DNA of 64,000 bases from contig NZ_CP104011.1 of assembly GCF_025133575.1 (NCBI RefSeq), forward strand, positions 1,426,001 to 1,490,000, read 5' to 3'. How positions within the stretch are numbered: the stretch's first letter is position 1; every line of letters starts with the position of its first letter. The position numbers and the translations under genes are program-made. The stretch is from Pseudomonas sp. GCEP-101. Lineage in GTDB: Bacteria; Pseudomonadota; Gammaproteobacteria; Pseudomonadales; Pseudomonadaceae. The notes under the pieces were generated by a model that saw nothing but the letters and a program-made list of their open reading frames with translations, was not told the origin of the DNA and did not search any database. This document shows, one piece after another, positions 11,514-20,218 of the stretch.

Positions 11514-11562
11514 ACCCTCACCCCAGCCCTCTCCCAGAGGGAGAGGGTTAGGGTGAGGGGAA
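11514..11562. repeat. CCCTCTCCC-family element, complete nested palindrome
   Basis: The inner palindrome CCCTCTCCC-AGA-GGGAGAGGG is enclosed by outer arms CCCTCACCC and GGGTGAGGG. Both outer arms are present here, unlike the doublet copies in the window. It lies between rimK and ldcA. Confidence 0.85.
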
Positions 11563-11592
11563 TGCGCGGTACAGCGTTGCCCCATTGAACCC

Positions 11593-11617
11593 TTCGCGAG
11601 CAAGCTCGCTCCTACAG
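11593..11617. repeat. single GTAGGAGCGAGC-family REP unit
   Basis: One unit, CGCGAGCAAGCTCGCTCCTA, with no facing partner nearby. It lies 29 bases upstream of ldcA, so it is inside the ldcA leader or promoter region. Confidence 0.75.
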
Positions 11618-11645
11618 GCTCACCTGACGTCACCGGAATCCCGCC

Positions 11646-12575
11646 ATGCCCGCTTCCCGTCCCCATGCCGAACTCACCTGGTCGCCCATCGAGGGCCGCG
11701 TCGCGCTGGTGGCGCCGGCCTCGGCGATTGCCGAGGACGTGCTGGAGGCCACCCTGCGCCAGCTGGAGGTGCAGGGCATCGACTACCACCTGGGCGAGCA
11801 CGCCGACGCCCGTTACCGCTACCTGGCCGGCACCACGGCGCAGCGCCTGGAGGACTTCCACGCCGCCTTCGAGCTGGACGACGTCAGCGCCGTCTGGTGC
11901 CTGCGGGGCGGCTACGGCTGCGGGCAACTCATCCCGCAACTGGACTGGCAGCGTCTCGAGGCCGCGTCGCCGCGCCCGCTGATCGGCTTCTCGGACATCT
12001 CCATCCTGCTCAGCGCCTTCCACCGCCAGGGCCTGCCGGCGATCCACGGCATGGTTGCCACCGGGCTGGGCCTGCAACCCTTGAGCGCGCCGAACGAACA
12101 GCGCGAGCGCCTGGCGTCACTGGCCTCCATCAGCCACGTGCTGGCCGGCGGACAGGGCAGGCTGGCGGTGCAGCATCTGACGGGGCCGAAGGGCGCCGTG
12201 GCGGGCGAACTGATCGGCGGCAACCTCACCGCGCTGGCCTGCATGGCCGGCACCGCGGGCGCGCTGTACGTGCCCGATGGCGCCATCCTGGTGCTCGAGG
12301 ACGTGGGCGAGCCCTACTACCGCCTCGAACGCAGCCTCTGGCAACTGCTCAACAGCCTGGACGGCGCGCGCCTGGGCGCGATCTGCCTGGGCACCTTCAC
12401 CGATTGCCCGCGCAAGGGCGTGGCCCACAGCCTGGACGAGATCTTCGCCGAATACGCCGCGGCGCTGGGCGTGCCGCTCTACCACGGCCTGCCCAGCGGC
12501 CACGGCGCGCACAACCGCGCCTGGCCCTACGGCCGCGCGGCGGTGCTGGAAGGCAAATCCCTGCGCTGGGAGTAG
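11646..12575 (+). CDS. ldcA: muramoyltetrapeptide (LD-) carboxypeptidase
   Basis: A 309-residue S66-family serine peptidase that removes the terminal D-alanine from murein tetrapeptides during cytoplasmic recycling. The nucleophile is Ser116 in LIGFSDIS; the catalytic glutamate lies in LEDVGEPYYRLER and the histidine in the SGHGAHNRAWPYG segment. No signal peptide, which fits the cytoplasmic enzyme. Length is typical. The start ATG at 11646 follows directly after repeat sequences and lacks an obvious ribosome binding site. It is convergent with amgS. Confidence 0.93.
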   Translation: MPASRPHAELTWSPIEGRVALVAPASAIAEDVLEATLRQLEVQGIDYHLGEHADARYRYLAGTTAQRLEDFHAAFELDDVSAVWCLRGGYGCGQLIPQLDWQRLEAASPRPLIGFSDISILLSAFHRQGLPAIHGMVATGLGLQPLSAPNEQRERLASLASISHVLAGGQGRLAVQHLTGPKGAVAGELIGGNLTALACMAGTAGALYVPDGAILVLEDVGEPYYRLERSLWQLLNSLDGARLGAICLGTFTDCPRKGVAHSLDEIFAEYAAALGVPLYHGLPSGHGAHNRAWPYGRAAVLEGKSLRWE

Positions 12576-12645
12576 AGCCGGCTGTCCACCTCGCCAGCTG
12601 GAGCAGCCAGCCGCAACGCCGTTTCGCCGGCTCGTCAGCAGGCGC

Positions 12646-14016
12646 TCAGTGCGCGTCGCGCGGCAGCAGCAGGCCCAGCGGCAGGCAGACGCGCGCTTCC
12701 ACACCACCGCCCTCGCGGTTGCGCAGCTCGATGCTGCCGCCGTGCTGTTCGGCGATGCGCTTGACGATGGCCAGCCCGAGGCCGGTGCCCTTGCCGCCGC
12801 GCGCTTTGTCGCCGCGGAAGAAGGGGTTGAAGATGTTATCCAGCTCCTGCGGATCGACGCCCGCACCCCGGTCGAGCACGCTGAGCACCACATAGGGCGC
12901 GCCGCCGCCACCGGCCACGTGGGCCGCCACTTCGACCTTGCCGCCGCCGTGGTTCAGGCCGTTCTCGATCAGGTTGCCCAGCAGGCGCTTGATCGACACC
13001 CGGCGGAAGCGGAACAGCGGCAGCGTCTCCAGGCACAGGCGCACGCGGTTGCCGTTCTGGTTGAAGGCGTCCGCCACCTCGCGGATCAGGTCGGCGAGGT
13101 CACCCTCTTCCACCGATTCGTCGCGCCCATCGCGGATGAAGGCGAGGAACTGGTCGAGGATGGCGTCCATGTCCTCGATGTCGCGGACCATGTCCTCGAC
13201 CATCTCGCGGTCGCTGTCGGGCATCAGCTCCAGCGACAGGCGCAGGCGCGTCAGCGGCGTGCGCAGGTCGTGGGAAACCCCGGCGAGCATCAGTTCGCGC
13301 TCGCGGCCGGCTTGCTCCACATCGTCGGCCATCTGGTTGAACGCCCGGTACACCTCGGCCATCTCGCTGGGCGTTTCCGGCCCCAGCGGCAGGCGTACGC
13401 TGCGCCCCTTGCCGAACTCGCGGGAGGCGAACACCAGGCGCTTGAGCGGCTGGCTGAGCAGGCGCACGAAGATCCACGCGGCGGCGGTGGACAGCAGGCC
13501 GATGCCGAGGAACCAGCCGAGCACGCTCCAGATCTGCTGGCCGCGCAGCGGGTGCGGATAGAGCGGCACGCCGATCCAGCCTTCGCCCAGGGTCGGCGCG
13601 CGCACCCAGAGCATCGACGGATGGTGGATGCGCAGGCGCGTCTCGGTGTCGATGCCCAGCTCCATGCGCATCTGCCGCTGGAAGATTTCCGTGTACGGCC
13701 AGTGCACCTCCTCCGGCTGCCCCTGTTCGTGGGGCGCCCACTTCAGCCCGGCGGACTGGGCGATAGCCTCGCGCGACTTTTCGTCCGCCGCCCAGTACGC
13801 GCGCACGGTCAGCGCCGCACCGTGGCTGTACTGGCGGTCGACCAGCATGTCTTCGTTCATCAGCAGGTAGACCAGGGTCAGCGCCTTGGAAAACAGCACG
13901 ACGATGAGCACCAGCCAGAGCGTGCGGGCGAAGAAGCTTTGCGGGAACCAGAGGGGTGTTTTCAAGAGGGCGTTACCAGGAGGCACTGATCGTAGCAGGA
14001 GAGGTGTCCGCCTCAT
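12646..14016 (-). CDS. amgS: AmgS/EnvZ-like sensor histidine kinase
   Basis: About 456 residues: first transmembrane helix (FFARTLWLVLIVVLFSKALTL), periplasmic domain, second helix (about GWFLGIGLLSTAAAWIFV), HAMP, then HisKA with the phosphorylated histidine in GVSHDLRTPL and an HATPase with N box (ENGLNHGGG), DRGAGVD and GTGLGLAIV. In P. aeruginosa AmgRS responds to membrane stress such as aminoglycoside-induced mistranslated proteins. The start is uncertain: the open frame reaches 14088, but codons beyond 14016 come from repeat DNA. ATG 14016, GTG 13986 or TTG 13965 are possible and none has a clear Shine-Dalgarno. It follows amgR with a repeat doublet between them. Confidence 0.92.
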   Translation of the reverse strand: MRRTPLLLRSVPPGNALLKTPLWFPQSFFARTLWLVLIVVLFSKALTLVYLLMNEDMLVDRQYSHGAALTVRAYWAADEKSREAIAQSAGLKWAPHEQGQPEEVHWPYTEIFQRQMRMELGIDTETRLRIHHPSMLWVRAPTLGEGWIGVPLYPHPLRGQQIWSVLGWFLGIGLLSTAAAWIFVRLLSQPLKRLVFASREFGKGRSVRLPLGPETPSEMAEVYRAFNQMADDVEQAGRERELMLAGVSHDLRTPLTRLRLSLELMPDSDREMVEDMVRDIEDMDAILDQFLAFIRDGRDESVEEGDLADLIREVADAFNQNGNRVRLCLETLPLFRFRRVSIKRLLGNLIENGLNHGGGKVEVAAHVAGGGGAPYVVLSVLDRGAGVDPQELDNIFNPFFRGDKARGGKGTGLGLAIVKRIAEQHGGSIELRNREGGGVEARVCLPLGLLLPRDAH

Positions 14017-14037
14017 GAACACCAAGCGAGCCGGCAG

Positions 14038-14158
14038 AACCCCTCTCCCTAGCCCTCTCCCTGAAGGGAGAGGGGACTGGATCGGCACCGGCTGAGACTG
14101 ATGCGTCAGCCGGCACGGATAGCGCCCTCTCCCTTCAGGGAGAGGGCGGGGGAGAGGG
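14038..14158. repeat. CCCTCTCCC-family inverted doublet between amgR and amgS
   Basis: Left unit: outer arm CCCTCTCCCTAG plus inner palindrome CCCTCTCCC-TGAA-GGGAGAGGG. Right unit: inner palindrome CCCTCTCCC-TTCA-GGGAGAGGG plus outer arm CGGGGGAGAGGG. The two units are inverted. The spacer contains its own inverted repeat, CCGGCTGA (14088-14095) and TCAGCCGG (14106-14113), so the whole element could fold as one long hairpin in the amgRS transcript. Confidence 0.88.
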
Positions 14159-14198
14159 AACCGGCGTTACGCCGCATCCATCGCCCCGAAAAGCTGGA

Positions 14199-14939
14199 TC
14201 ACTTGCGCGCCGCGCCATCCGGCACGAACACGTAGCCCACGCCCCAGACGGTCTGGATATAGCGCGGCTTCGACGGATCGGGCTCGATCAGCCGGCGCAG
14301 GCGGGAAATCTGCACGTCGATGGAGCGCTCCAGGGCGTCCCACTCGCGGCCGCGGGCGAGGTTCATCAGCTTGTCGCGGGTCAGCGGCTCGCGGGCGTGC
14401 TGCACCAGGGCCTTGAGCACGGCGAACTCACCGGTGGTGAGCATGTGCACTTCCTCGCCCTTCTTCAGCTCGCGGGTGGCCAGGTGCAGCTCGTAGTCGC
14501 CGAAGGTGACGATTTCGTCCTCGCCGGCCGGCGCGCCCGGCACCAGCGGCGCCTGGCGGCGCAGCACGGCCTTGATCCGCGCCAGCAATTCGCGCGGGTT
14601 GAACGGTTTGGCCAGGTAGTCGTCGGCGCCCTGCTCCAGGCCCGAGATGCGGCTGGATTCGTCGCCCTTGGCGGTGAGCATGATGATCGGGATCTGGTTG
14701 TTCGACTCGCGCAGGCGCTTGCACGCGGAGAGGCCATCTTCGCCGGGCATCATCAGGTCCAGCACGACCAGCTGGAACAGCTCGCGGGCCAGCAGGCGGT
14801 CCATCTGCTCGGTGTTTTCGACGGCGCGGACGCGATAACCCTGCTCATCGAGGAAGCGTTCCAGCAGACGGCGCAGGCGCGCGTCGTCATCGACCACGAG
14901 GATCTTTTCGCCTTCGGGCAGGGTGGCAGCGTTGCTCAT
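14199..14939 (-). CDS. amgR: AmgR/OmpR-like response regulator
   Basis: A 246-residue OmpR-family regulator. The receiver domain has the acidic pocket VVDDDA (15-20), the phospho-acceptor Asp61 in VVLDLMMPG, and the switch lysine in the AKPFNPRELLARI segment. The C-terminal winged helix contains TRDKLMNLARGREWDALERS. It is upstream of amgS, which phosphorylates it. In P. aeruginosa, AmgR controls envelope-stress genes such as htpX and proteases and gives intrinsic aminoglycoside tolerance (established). The gap to amgS is about 180 bases and holds a repeat doublet. Confidence 0.95.
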   Translation of the reverse strand: MSNAATLPEGEKILVVDDDARLRRLLERFLDEQGYRVRAVENTEQMDRLLARELFQLVVLDLMMPGEDGLSACKRLRESNNQIPIIMLTAKGDESSRISGLEQGADDYLAKPFNPRELLARIKAVLRRQAPLVPGAPAGEDEIVTFGDYELHLATRELKKGEEVHMLTTGEFAVLKALVQHAREPLTRDKLMNLARGREWDALERSIDVQISRLRRLIEPDPSKPRYIQTVWGVGYVFVPDGAARK

Positions 14940-15304
14940 GGAAACTCCCAGAATCTGATTCGGCGGGCATTATCGCCCAGCAGCCGCGCATCACGGCCTG
15001 TCCATTGTTAGCAGATTTTTCCCCGACCAGCCGCCCACCCGGTGAAATTGTCGCGGGTATAATGCGGCGCTTTTGCGGCGGGGCGTTGTCACAGGGCCTG
15101 TCGAGCGACCGGGAACTCCGGTCCAGATGCTCTGTTATGAGCCTGTTCATGATCGTGCGAGCTAGAGCAGAACAAGGCGAGGACAGCTGAGAAGGCTCCA
15201 GTTGACTGCTGTCAATGAGCATTTCTCAGTTGGCCTCAACGCAGTAATGCCGACGCGCAGCAGATCATGCGCCCCGTATTTCGTTGGTTTCACCAGGTGG
15301 ATTC
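14940..15304. other. amgR-tex intergenic region with MITE-like element
   Basis: A 365-base stretch with no supported ORF. It holds the divergent promoters of amgR and tex (a TATAAT hexamer at 15058-15063 without a clear -35) and, at about 15140-15270, a separate element with inverted ends described in its own entry. Confidence 0.7.
15140..15270. mobile_element. MITE-like element with inverted ends and internal hairpin
   Basis: The left end GCCTGTTCATGATC and the right end GATCATGCGCC are inverted (core TCATGATC / GATCATG). Between them lies a central hairpin: CTGAGAA (15187-15193) pairs with TTCTCAG (15223-15229), and inside it TTGAC pairs with GTCAA around TGCT. There is no coding capacity. 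The organisation fits a miniature inverted-repeat element or the solo end of an insertion sequence. I recall similar ends on pseudomonad elements but cannot verify this. Confidence 0.55.
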
Positions 15305-17647
15305 ATGGACAGCATTAACACCCGTATCGCCGAAGAGCTTTCCGCACTGCCCTCCGGCCGCGTTCAACCGCAGCAAGTCGCCGCTGCCGTCGCCCTCCTC
15401 GATGAAGGCTCCACCGTTCCCTTCATCGCCCGTTACCGGAAAGAAGTCACCGGCAGCCTGGATGACACCCAGCTGCGCCTGCTCGAAGAACGCCTGCGTT
15501 ACCTGCGCGAGCTGGACGAGCGCCGTGGCGCGATCCTCGCCAGCATCGAGGAACAGGGCAAGCTGACCCCGGAGCTGGCCCGCGAAATCAACCTCGCCGA
15601 CACCAAGACCCGCCTCGAAGACCTCTACCTGCCCTATAAGCAGAAGCGCCGCACCAAGGGCCAGATCGCCCTGGAAGCCGGCCTGGGCGAGCTGGCCGAC
15701 GCGCTGTTCAATGACCCGAGCCTGACCCCGGAAAGCGAAGCCGCGCGCTTCGTCGATGCCGAGAAGGGCTTCGCCGACACCCGCGCCGTGCTCGAAGGCG
15801 CCAAGTACATCCTCATGGAGCGCTTCGCCGAGGACGCCACCCTGCTGGACCGCCTGCGCGGCTTCCTCAAGGACAACGCCACCCTCGCCGCGCGCGTGGT
15901 GCCGGGCAAGGAAACCGAAGGCGCCAAGTTCAGCGATTACTTCGAGCACGACGAGCCGCTGAAGAACGCGCCGTCGCACCGCGCCCTGGCGATCTTCCGC
16001 GGCCGCAACGAAGGCGTGCTGAGCGTCACCCTGAAAGTCGGCGAGGAGCTGCCGAGCTCCGCGCACCCGTGCGAAACCATGATCGGCGAGCGCTTCGGCA
16101 TCAGCAACCAGGGCCGCGCCGCCGACAAGTGGCTGTCCGAAGTGGTGCGCTGGACCTGGAAGGTCAAGCTCTATACCCACCTGGAAACCGACCTGCTGGG
16201 CGAACTGCGCGAAGGCGCCGATGCCGAGGCGATCAACGTCTTCGCCCGTAACCTGCACGACCTGCTGCTGGCCGCACCGGCCGGCCCGCGCGCTACCCTG
16301 GGCCTGGACCCGGGCCTGCGCACCGGCGTGAAGGTCGCGGTGGTCGATGCCACCGGCAAGCTGCTGGATACCGCCACCGTCTACCCCCACGCGCCGAAGA
16401 ACCAGTGGGACCAGACCATCGCCGTGCTCGCCGCGCTCTGCGCCAAGCACCAGGTGGAGCTGATCGCCATCGGCAACGGCACCGCCAGCCGCGAGACCGA
16501 CAAGCTGGCCGCCGAGCTGATCAAGAAATACCCGGCGCTCAAGTGCACCAAGATCATGGTCAGCGAGGCCGGCGCGTCGGTGTACTCGGCCTCCGAGCTG
16601 GCCGCCAAGGAATTCCCGGACCTCGACGTTTCCCTGCGCGGCGCCGTGTCCATCGCGCGCCGCCTGCAGGACCCGCTGGCCGAGCTGGTGAAGATCGAGC
16701 CCAAGTCCATCGGCGTCGGTCAGTACCAGCACGACGTGTCCCAGCTGCAACTGGCGCGCAGCCTGGATGCCGTGGTGGAGGACTGCGTGAACGCCGTGGG
16801 CGTGGACGTCAACACCGCCTCCGCCGCGCTGCTGGCACGCATCTCCGGCCTCAACAGCACCCTGGCGCAGAACATCGTGGCGCACCGTGACGCCAACGGC
16901 GCGTTCCGCACCCGTGACGAGCTGAAGAAAGTCAGCCGCCTGGGCGAAAAGACCTTCGAGCAGGCCGCCGGCTTCCTCCGCGTGATGAACGGCGACAACC
17001 CGCTGGACGCCTCCGCGGTGCACCCGGAAACCTACCCGCTGGTGCAGCGCATCGCCGCCGACACCGGCCGCGACGTGCGCTCGCTGATCGGCGACTCGGC
17101 CTTCCTCAAGCGCCTGGACCCGAAGAAGTTCACCGACGAGCAGTTCGGCCTGCCCACCGTCACCGACATCCTCAAGGAACTCGACAAGCCCGGCCGCGAC
17201 CCGCGCCCGGAGTTCAAGACCGCCGAGTTCCAGGAAGGCGTCGAGAGCCTCAAGGACCTGACGCCGGGCATGGTGCTCGAAGGCGTGGTGACCAACGTCA
17301 CCAACTTCGGCGCCTTCGTCGACATCGGCGTCCACCAGGACGGCCTGGTGCACATCTCCGCGCTGTCGGAGAAGTTCGTCAAGGACCCGTACGAAGTGGT
17401 CAAGGCCGGTGACATCGTCAAGGTCAAGGTCATGGAAGTGGACATCCCGCGCAATCGCGTCGGCCTGTCCATGCGCATGAGCGACACCCCCGGCGAGAAG
17501 GTCGACGGTCCGCGCGGCGGCGGCCGCCCCGGCAACGGCGCTCCGCGTGGCGAGCGCAGCAGCGCCCCGCGCCAGCCGGAGAAGGCCCCGGCGAACAATG
17601 CCATGGCCTCGCTGTTCGCCAACGCCAAGCAGCTGAAGAAGAAGTGA
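15305..17647 (+). CDS. tex: Tex-family S1 RNA-binding transcription accessory protein
   Basis: A 780-residue protein. It has the Tex N-terminal helical region, a YqgF/RNase H-like domain ([20 protein letters not shown]), helix-hairpin-helix segments ([18 protein letters not shown]) and an S1 domain ([20 protein letters not shown] and following, about residues 650-720), ending in a low-complexity basic tail. Tex binds nucleic acid and associates with transcription; it is conserved and was first described as affecting toxin expression in Bordetella. The start at 15305 has AGGTGG just upstream; an in-frame start at 15284 lies in the leader. It is followed 10 bases later by the thioesterase gene, so co-transcription is likely. 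Confidence 0.95.
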   Translation: MDSINTRIAEELSALPSGRVQPQQVAAAVALLDEGSTVPFIARYRKEVTGSLDDTQLRLLEERLRYLRELDERRGAILASIEEQGKLTPELAREINLADTKTRLEDLYLPYKQKRRTKGQIALEAGLGELADALFNDPSLTPESEAARFVDAEKGFADTRAVLEGAKYILMERFAEDATLLDRLRGFLKDNATLAARVVPGKETEGAKFSDYFEHDEPLKNAPSHRALAIFRGRNEGVLSVTLKVGEELPSSAHPCETMIGERFGISNQGRAADKWLSEVVRWTWKVKLYTHLETDLLGELREGADAEAINVFARNLHDLLLAAPAGPRATLGLDPGLRTGVKVAVVDATGKLLDTATVYPHAPKNQWDQTIAVLAALCAKHQVELIAIGNGTASRETDKLAAELIKKYPALKCTKIMVSEAGASVYSASELAAKEFPDLDVSLRGAVSIARRLQDPLAELVKIEPKSIGVGQYQHDVSQLQLARSLDAVVEDCVNAVGVDVNTASAALLARISGLNSTLAQNIVAHRDANGAFRTRDELKKVSRLGEKTFEQAAGFLRVMNGDNPLDASAVHPETYPLVQRIAADTGRDVRSLIGDSAFLKRLDPKKFTDEQFGLPTVTDILKELDKPGRDPRPEFKTAEFQEGVESLKDLTPGMVLEGVVTNVTNFGAFVDIGVHQDGLVHISALSEKFVKDPYEVVKAGDIVKVKVMEVDIPRNRVGLSMRMSDTPGEKVDGPRGGGRPGNGAPRGERSSAPRQPEKAPANNAMASLFANAKQLKKK

Positions 17648-17657
17648 GGAAAGCCCC

Positions 17658-18047
17658 GTGAGCGAGATCCCCAGCCGCGACACACTGATCAGCGCCTTCA
17701 GCGACATGGTCGGCCTCGAGCCGGTCAGCATCGGCGATGGCGTGGCCGAGGTGAGCCTGACGATGGCCGAGCACCTGCGCAACCGTGGCAACATGATGCA
17801 CGGCGGCGCGCTCTTCTCGCTGATGGATGTCGCCATGGGCCTGGCCTGCTCCAGTGCCCATGGCTTCGACCGGCAGAGCGTCACCCTGGAATGCAAGATC
17901 AACTATATCCGCGCGGTCGCCGAGGGCGAGGTGCGCTGTGTGGCCAGGGTCCTGCATGCCGGTCGCCGCTCGCTGGTGGTCGAGGCGGAGATCCACCAGG
18001 GCGACAAGCTGGTCGCCAAGGGACAAGGCACCTTCGCCCAGCTGTAA
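17658..18047 (+). CDS. PaaI/YdiI-like hotdog-fold acyl-CoA thioesterase
   Basis: A 129-residue hotdog-fold protein. The family motif GNMMHGGALFSLMDVAMG (about residues 35-52) supplies the backbone oxyanion site and the catalytic aspartate. The C-terminal GRRSLVVEAEIHQGDKLVAKGQG is also typical. Such enzymes hydrolyse aromatic or medium-chain acyl-CoA. The gene starts 10 bases after tex and has its own GGAAAG site. The substrate is not predictable from sequence. Confidence 0.9.
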   Translation: MSEIPSRDTLISAFSDMVGLEPVSIGDGVAEVSLTMAEHLRNRGNMMHGGALFSLMDVAMGLACSSAHGFDRQSVTLECKINYIRAVAEGEVRCVARVLHAGRRSLVVEAEIHQGDKLVAKGQGTFAQL

Positions 18048-18210
18048 ATGGCGCCCGCGTCACTGACCTATGCTGTCGTCCGGAGCCCGAATGGCGGGCA
18101 CCGGCGCAGCCTCTCTCCGAGCCAGGCGACAACGCCGGTTGTGTTCTCCCCTTGTAGACCGTCCAGTCCACCCCCATAGTGGGGCGATTGCCGTGTGAAG
18201 GACTTCCAAC

Positions 18211-19797
18211 TTGAGCGACCAACTCTCCCGCCGCCTGGCCCTGCTTGGCGATGCCGCCAACCTGTCCCTGCTCACCCAGTGCCTGCACGGTATCGAACGC
18301 GAATGCCTGCGCGTCGATGAGCGCGGCAAGCTCGCCCTGACCCCGCACCCGCGTGCCCTGGGTTCGGCGCTGACCAACCCGCAGATCACCACGGACTATT
18401 CCGAGTCGCTGCTGGAGTTCATCACCCCGACGGCCACCAGCGTCGAGAAGACCCTGGACGAACTGGGCGAAATCCACCGCTTCGCCAGCGCCAAGCTCGA
18501 CGGCGAATACCTGTGGAGCCCGTCGATGCCCTGCGAGCTGCCGGATGAGGAAAGCATCCCGATCGCCCGCTACGGCAGCTCGCACATCGGCCGCCTGAAG
18601 TACGTCTACCGCAAGGGCCTGGCCCTGCGCTACGGCAAGACCATGCAGTGCATCGCCGGCATCCACTACAACTTCTCCCTGCCCGAGGGGCTGTGGGAGC
18701 TGCTGCGCCAGGACGAGGGCAGCGAGAAGAGCGCGCGGGACTTCCAGTCGCACCGCTACATCGCGATGATCCGCAACTTCCGCCGCTACAGCTGGCTGCT
18801 GATGTACCTGTTCGGCGCATCCCCGGCCCTGGACGCCGGCTTCCTGCGCGGCCGCCCGCACGGCCTGGACGCCTTCGACGAACACACCCTGTACCTGCCC
18901 TACGCCACCAGCCTGCGCATGAGCGACCTGGGCTACCAGAACAACGCCCAGGCGGGCCTCACGCCCTGCTACAACGATCTGGACAGCTACATCGACAGCC
19001 TGCGCCGTGCGGTCAGCACGCCGTATGCGCCGTACGAGAAGGTCGGCACCAAGATCGATGGCGAGTGGGTGCAACTCAACACCAACATCCTGCAGATCGA
19101 GAACGAGTACTACTCGAGCATCCGCCCCAAACGCGTCACCTACACCGGCGAGCGCCCGATCCAGGCGCTGATGGCCCGTGGCGTGCAGTACGTCGAGGCA
19201 CGCTGCCTGGACATCAACCCCTTCCTGCCGCTGGGCATCGACCTCGTCGAGGCGCGTTTCCTCGATGCCTTCCTGCTCTATTGCGCGCTCTCCGACAGCC
19301 CGCCGCTGGGCGGCTGCGAGTGCGGCGCGGCCACCAGTAACTTCCTCAAGGTCGTGAAGGAAGGCCGTCGTCCGGGGCTGAAGCTGGAACGCGGCGGCCA
19401 GCAGATCGAGATGAAGGAATGGGCCGGCGCCCTGCTCGACGCCATTGCGCCGATCATCGACCTGCTCGACCGCGCCAATGACAGCGGCCTGCACGCGCAG
19501 AGCCTGGCCGAACAGCGCGCCAAGGTGGCCGATGCCGACCTGACGCCATCGGCCCGCGTCCTGGCGGAAATGCGCGAACGTGGCGAAAGCTTCGAAGCCT
19601 TCGCCCTGCGCTACAGCCGCCAGCACGCGCAGACGCTGCGCAGCGAGCCGCTGAGCGCGGAACAACAGGCCCGCTTCGAAGCCATGGCCAGCGAGTCCCT
19701 GGCCGAACAGGCGGAGCTGGAGAAGCAGCCCGAAGGCGATTTCGATACCTTCGTCGCCGCCTACCAGGCCAGCATTCTTGGGCTGATCAGCGTCTGA
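18211..19797 (+). CDS. gshA: glutamate--cysteine ligase
   Basis: A 528-residue enzyme of the E. coli-type GshA family. It catalyses the first, rate-limiting step of glutathione synthesis, joining glutamate and cysteine with ATP. Family features: N-terminal [30 protein letters not shown] split over residues about 45-65 (substrate and metal binding), and [11 protein letters not shown]. It starts at TTG (18211), with GAAGGA about 10 bases upstream, as often seen in pseudomonad gshA. Glutathione synthesis supports resistance to oxidants. Full length. Confidence 0.96.
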   Translation: MSDQLSRRLALLGDAANLSLLTQCLHGIERECLRVDERGKLALTPHPRALGSALTNPQITTDYSESLLEFITPTATSVEKTLDELGEIHRFASAKLDGEYLWSPSMPCELPDEESIPIARYGSSHIGRLKYVYRKGLALRYGKTMQCIAGIHYNFSLPEGLWELLRQDEGSEKSARDFQSHRYIAMIRNFRRYSWLLMYLFGASPALDAGFLRGRPHGLDAFDEHTLYLPYATSLRMSDLGYQNNAQAGLTPCYNDLDSYIDSLRRAVSTPYAPYEKVGTKIDGEWVQLNTNILQIENEYYSSIRPKRVTYTGERPIQALMARGVQYVEARCLDINPFLPLGIDLVEARFLDAFLLYCALSDSPPLGGCECGAATSNFLKVVKEGRRPGLKLERGGQQIEMKEWAGALLDAIAPIIDLLDRANDSGLHAQSLAEQRAKVADADLTPSARVLAEMRERGESFEAFALRYSRQHAQTLRSEPLSAEQQARFEAMASESLAEQAELEKQPEGDFDTFVAAYQASILGLISV

Positions 19798-19880
19798 AGT
19801 TGCAAGAAATCGCTGACAGGCAGCTCATAGAGTTCTGATCGGCAACCTGCGCGTCGGGAGGGAGAATCCTTCCTCCTTTC

Positions 19881-19911
19881 GGACCCTGCCCGGCCTTGCC
19901 GGCAGCGGTCC
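19881..19911 (+). other. stable hairpin in the leader of the RMF-like ORF
   Basis: GGACC-CTGCC-c-GGC-ctt-GCC-GGCAG-c-GGTCC forms a 13-pair stem with two small bulges and a three-base loop. No T-run follows, so it is not a simple terminator. It ends 25 bases before the ATG of the small ORF and could affect its mRNA or the gshA 3' end. Confidence 0.5.
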
Positions 19912-19936
19912 AGCCAAGACCGCAGGAAAGCCATCC

Positions 19937-20218
19937 ATGCTCCCTCCTTCCCCCCAATGGACGCTCCATCAACTGGAAGTCGCCTACCGCCAGGGCTATC
20001 TGGAAGCGCTGCTCGAGCGCCAGCCCCGCCGCCCCAGCCATGACATCCTCGCCGCCAGCTGGGAAGCCGGCCGGCGCGACGGCGCCCAGCAGCGACGCCA
20101 GCGCCGCGCCACGCCCGAGTCGGCGCCCCGCCAGGCGCTGGACCTGGGCGAGCCGGGCACGCTCAAGGCCAGTTTCGATCAGAGCGCCTTCTCGAACACC
20201 TGGGAATTGCGCTGGTAG
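19937..20218 (+). CDS. small protein with ribosome-modulation-factor-like pattern
   Basis: 93 codons downstream of gshA, with AGGA 9 bases before the ATG. Residues about 15-50 read AYRQGYLEALLERQPRR, then SWEAGRRDGAQQ. This spacing recalls RMF (AxxRGYxxGxxGK...W..GWReG), in which a GY-containing helix is followed by a second helix with tryptophan and a basic patch. RMF converts 70S ribosomes into inactive 100S dimers in stationary phase. The match is by eye only and lacks the CPY/CPF motif of true RMF. Its last 40 bases overlap the 3' end of argA on the other strand. It could also be a non-functional ORF. Confidence 0.5.
   Translation: MLPPSPQWTLHQLEVAYRQGYLEALLERQPRRPSHDILAASWEAGRRDGAQQRRQRRATPESAPRQALDLGEPGTLKASFDQSAFSNTWELRW

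Noticed and set aside
14017..14088. AmgS start at 14088
   Set aside because: The first 24 codons would be translated from the CCCTCTCCC repeat and resemble no kinase N-terminus.
15290..17902. 870-codon open frame antisense to tex
   Set aside because: It mirrors tex on the opposite strand and comes from the strong third-position GC bias. It shows no domain pattern and is rich in H, Q, V, D, G, as such shadows usually are.
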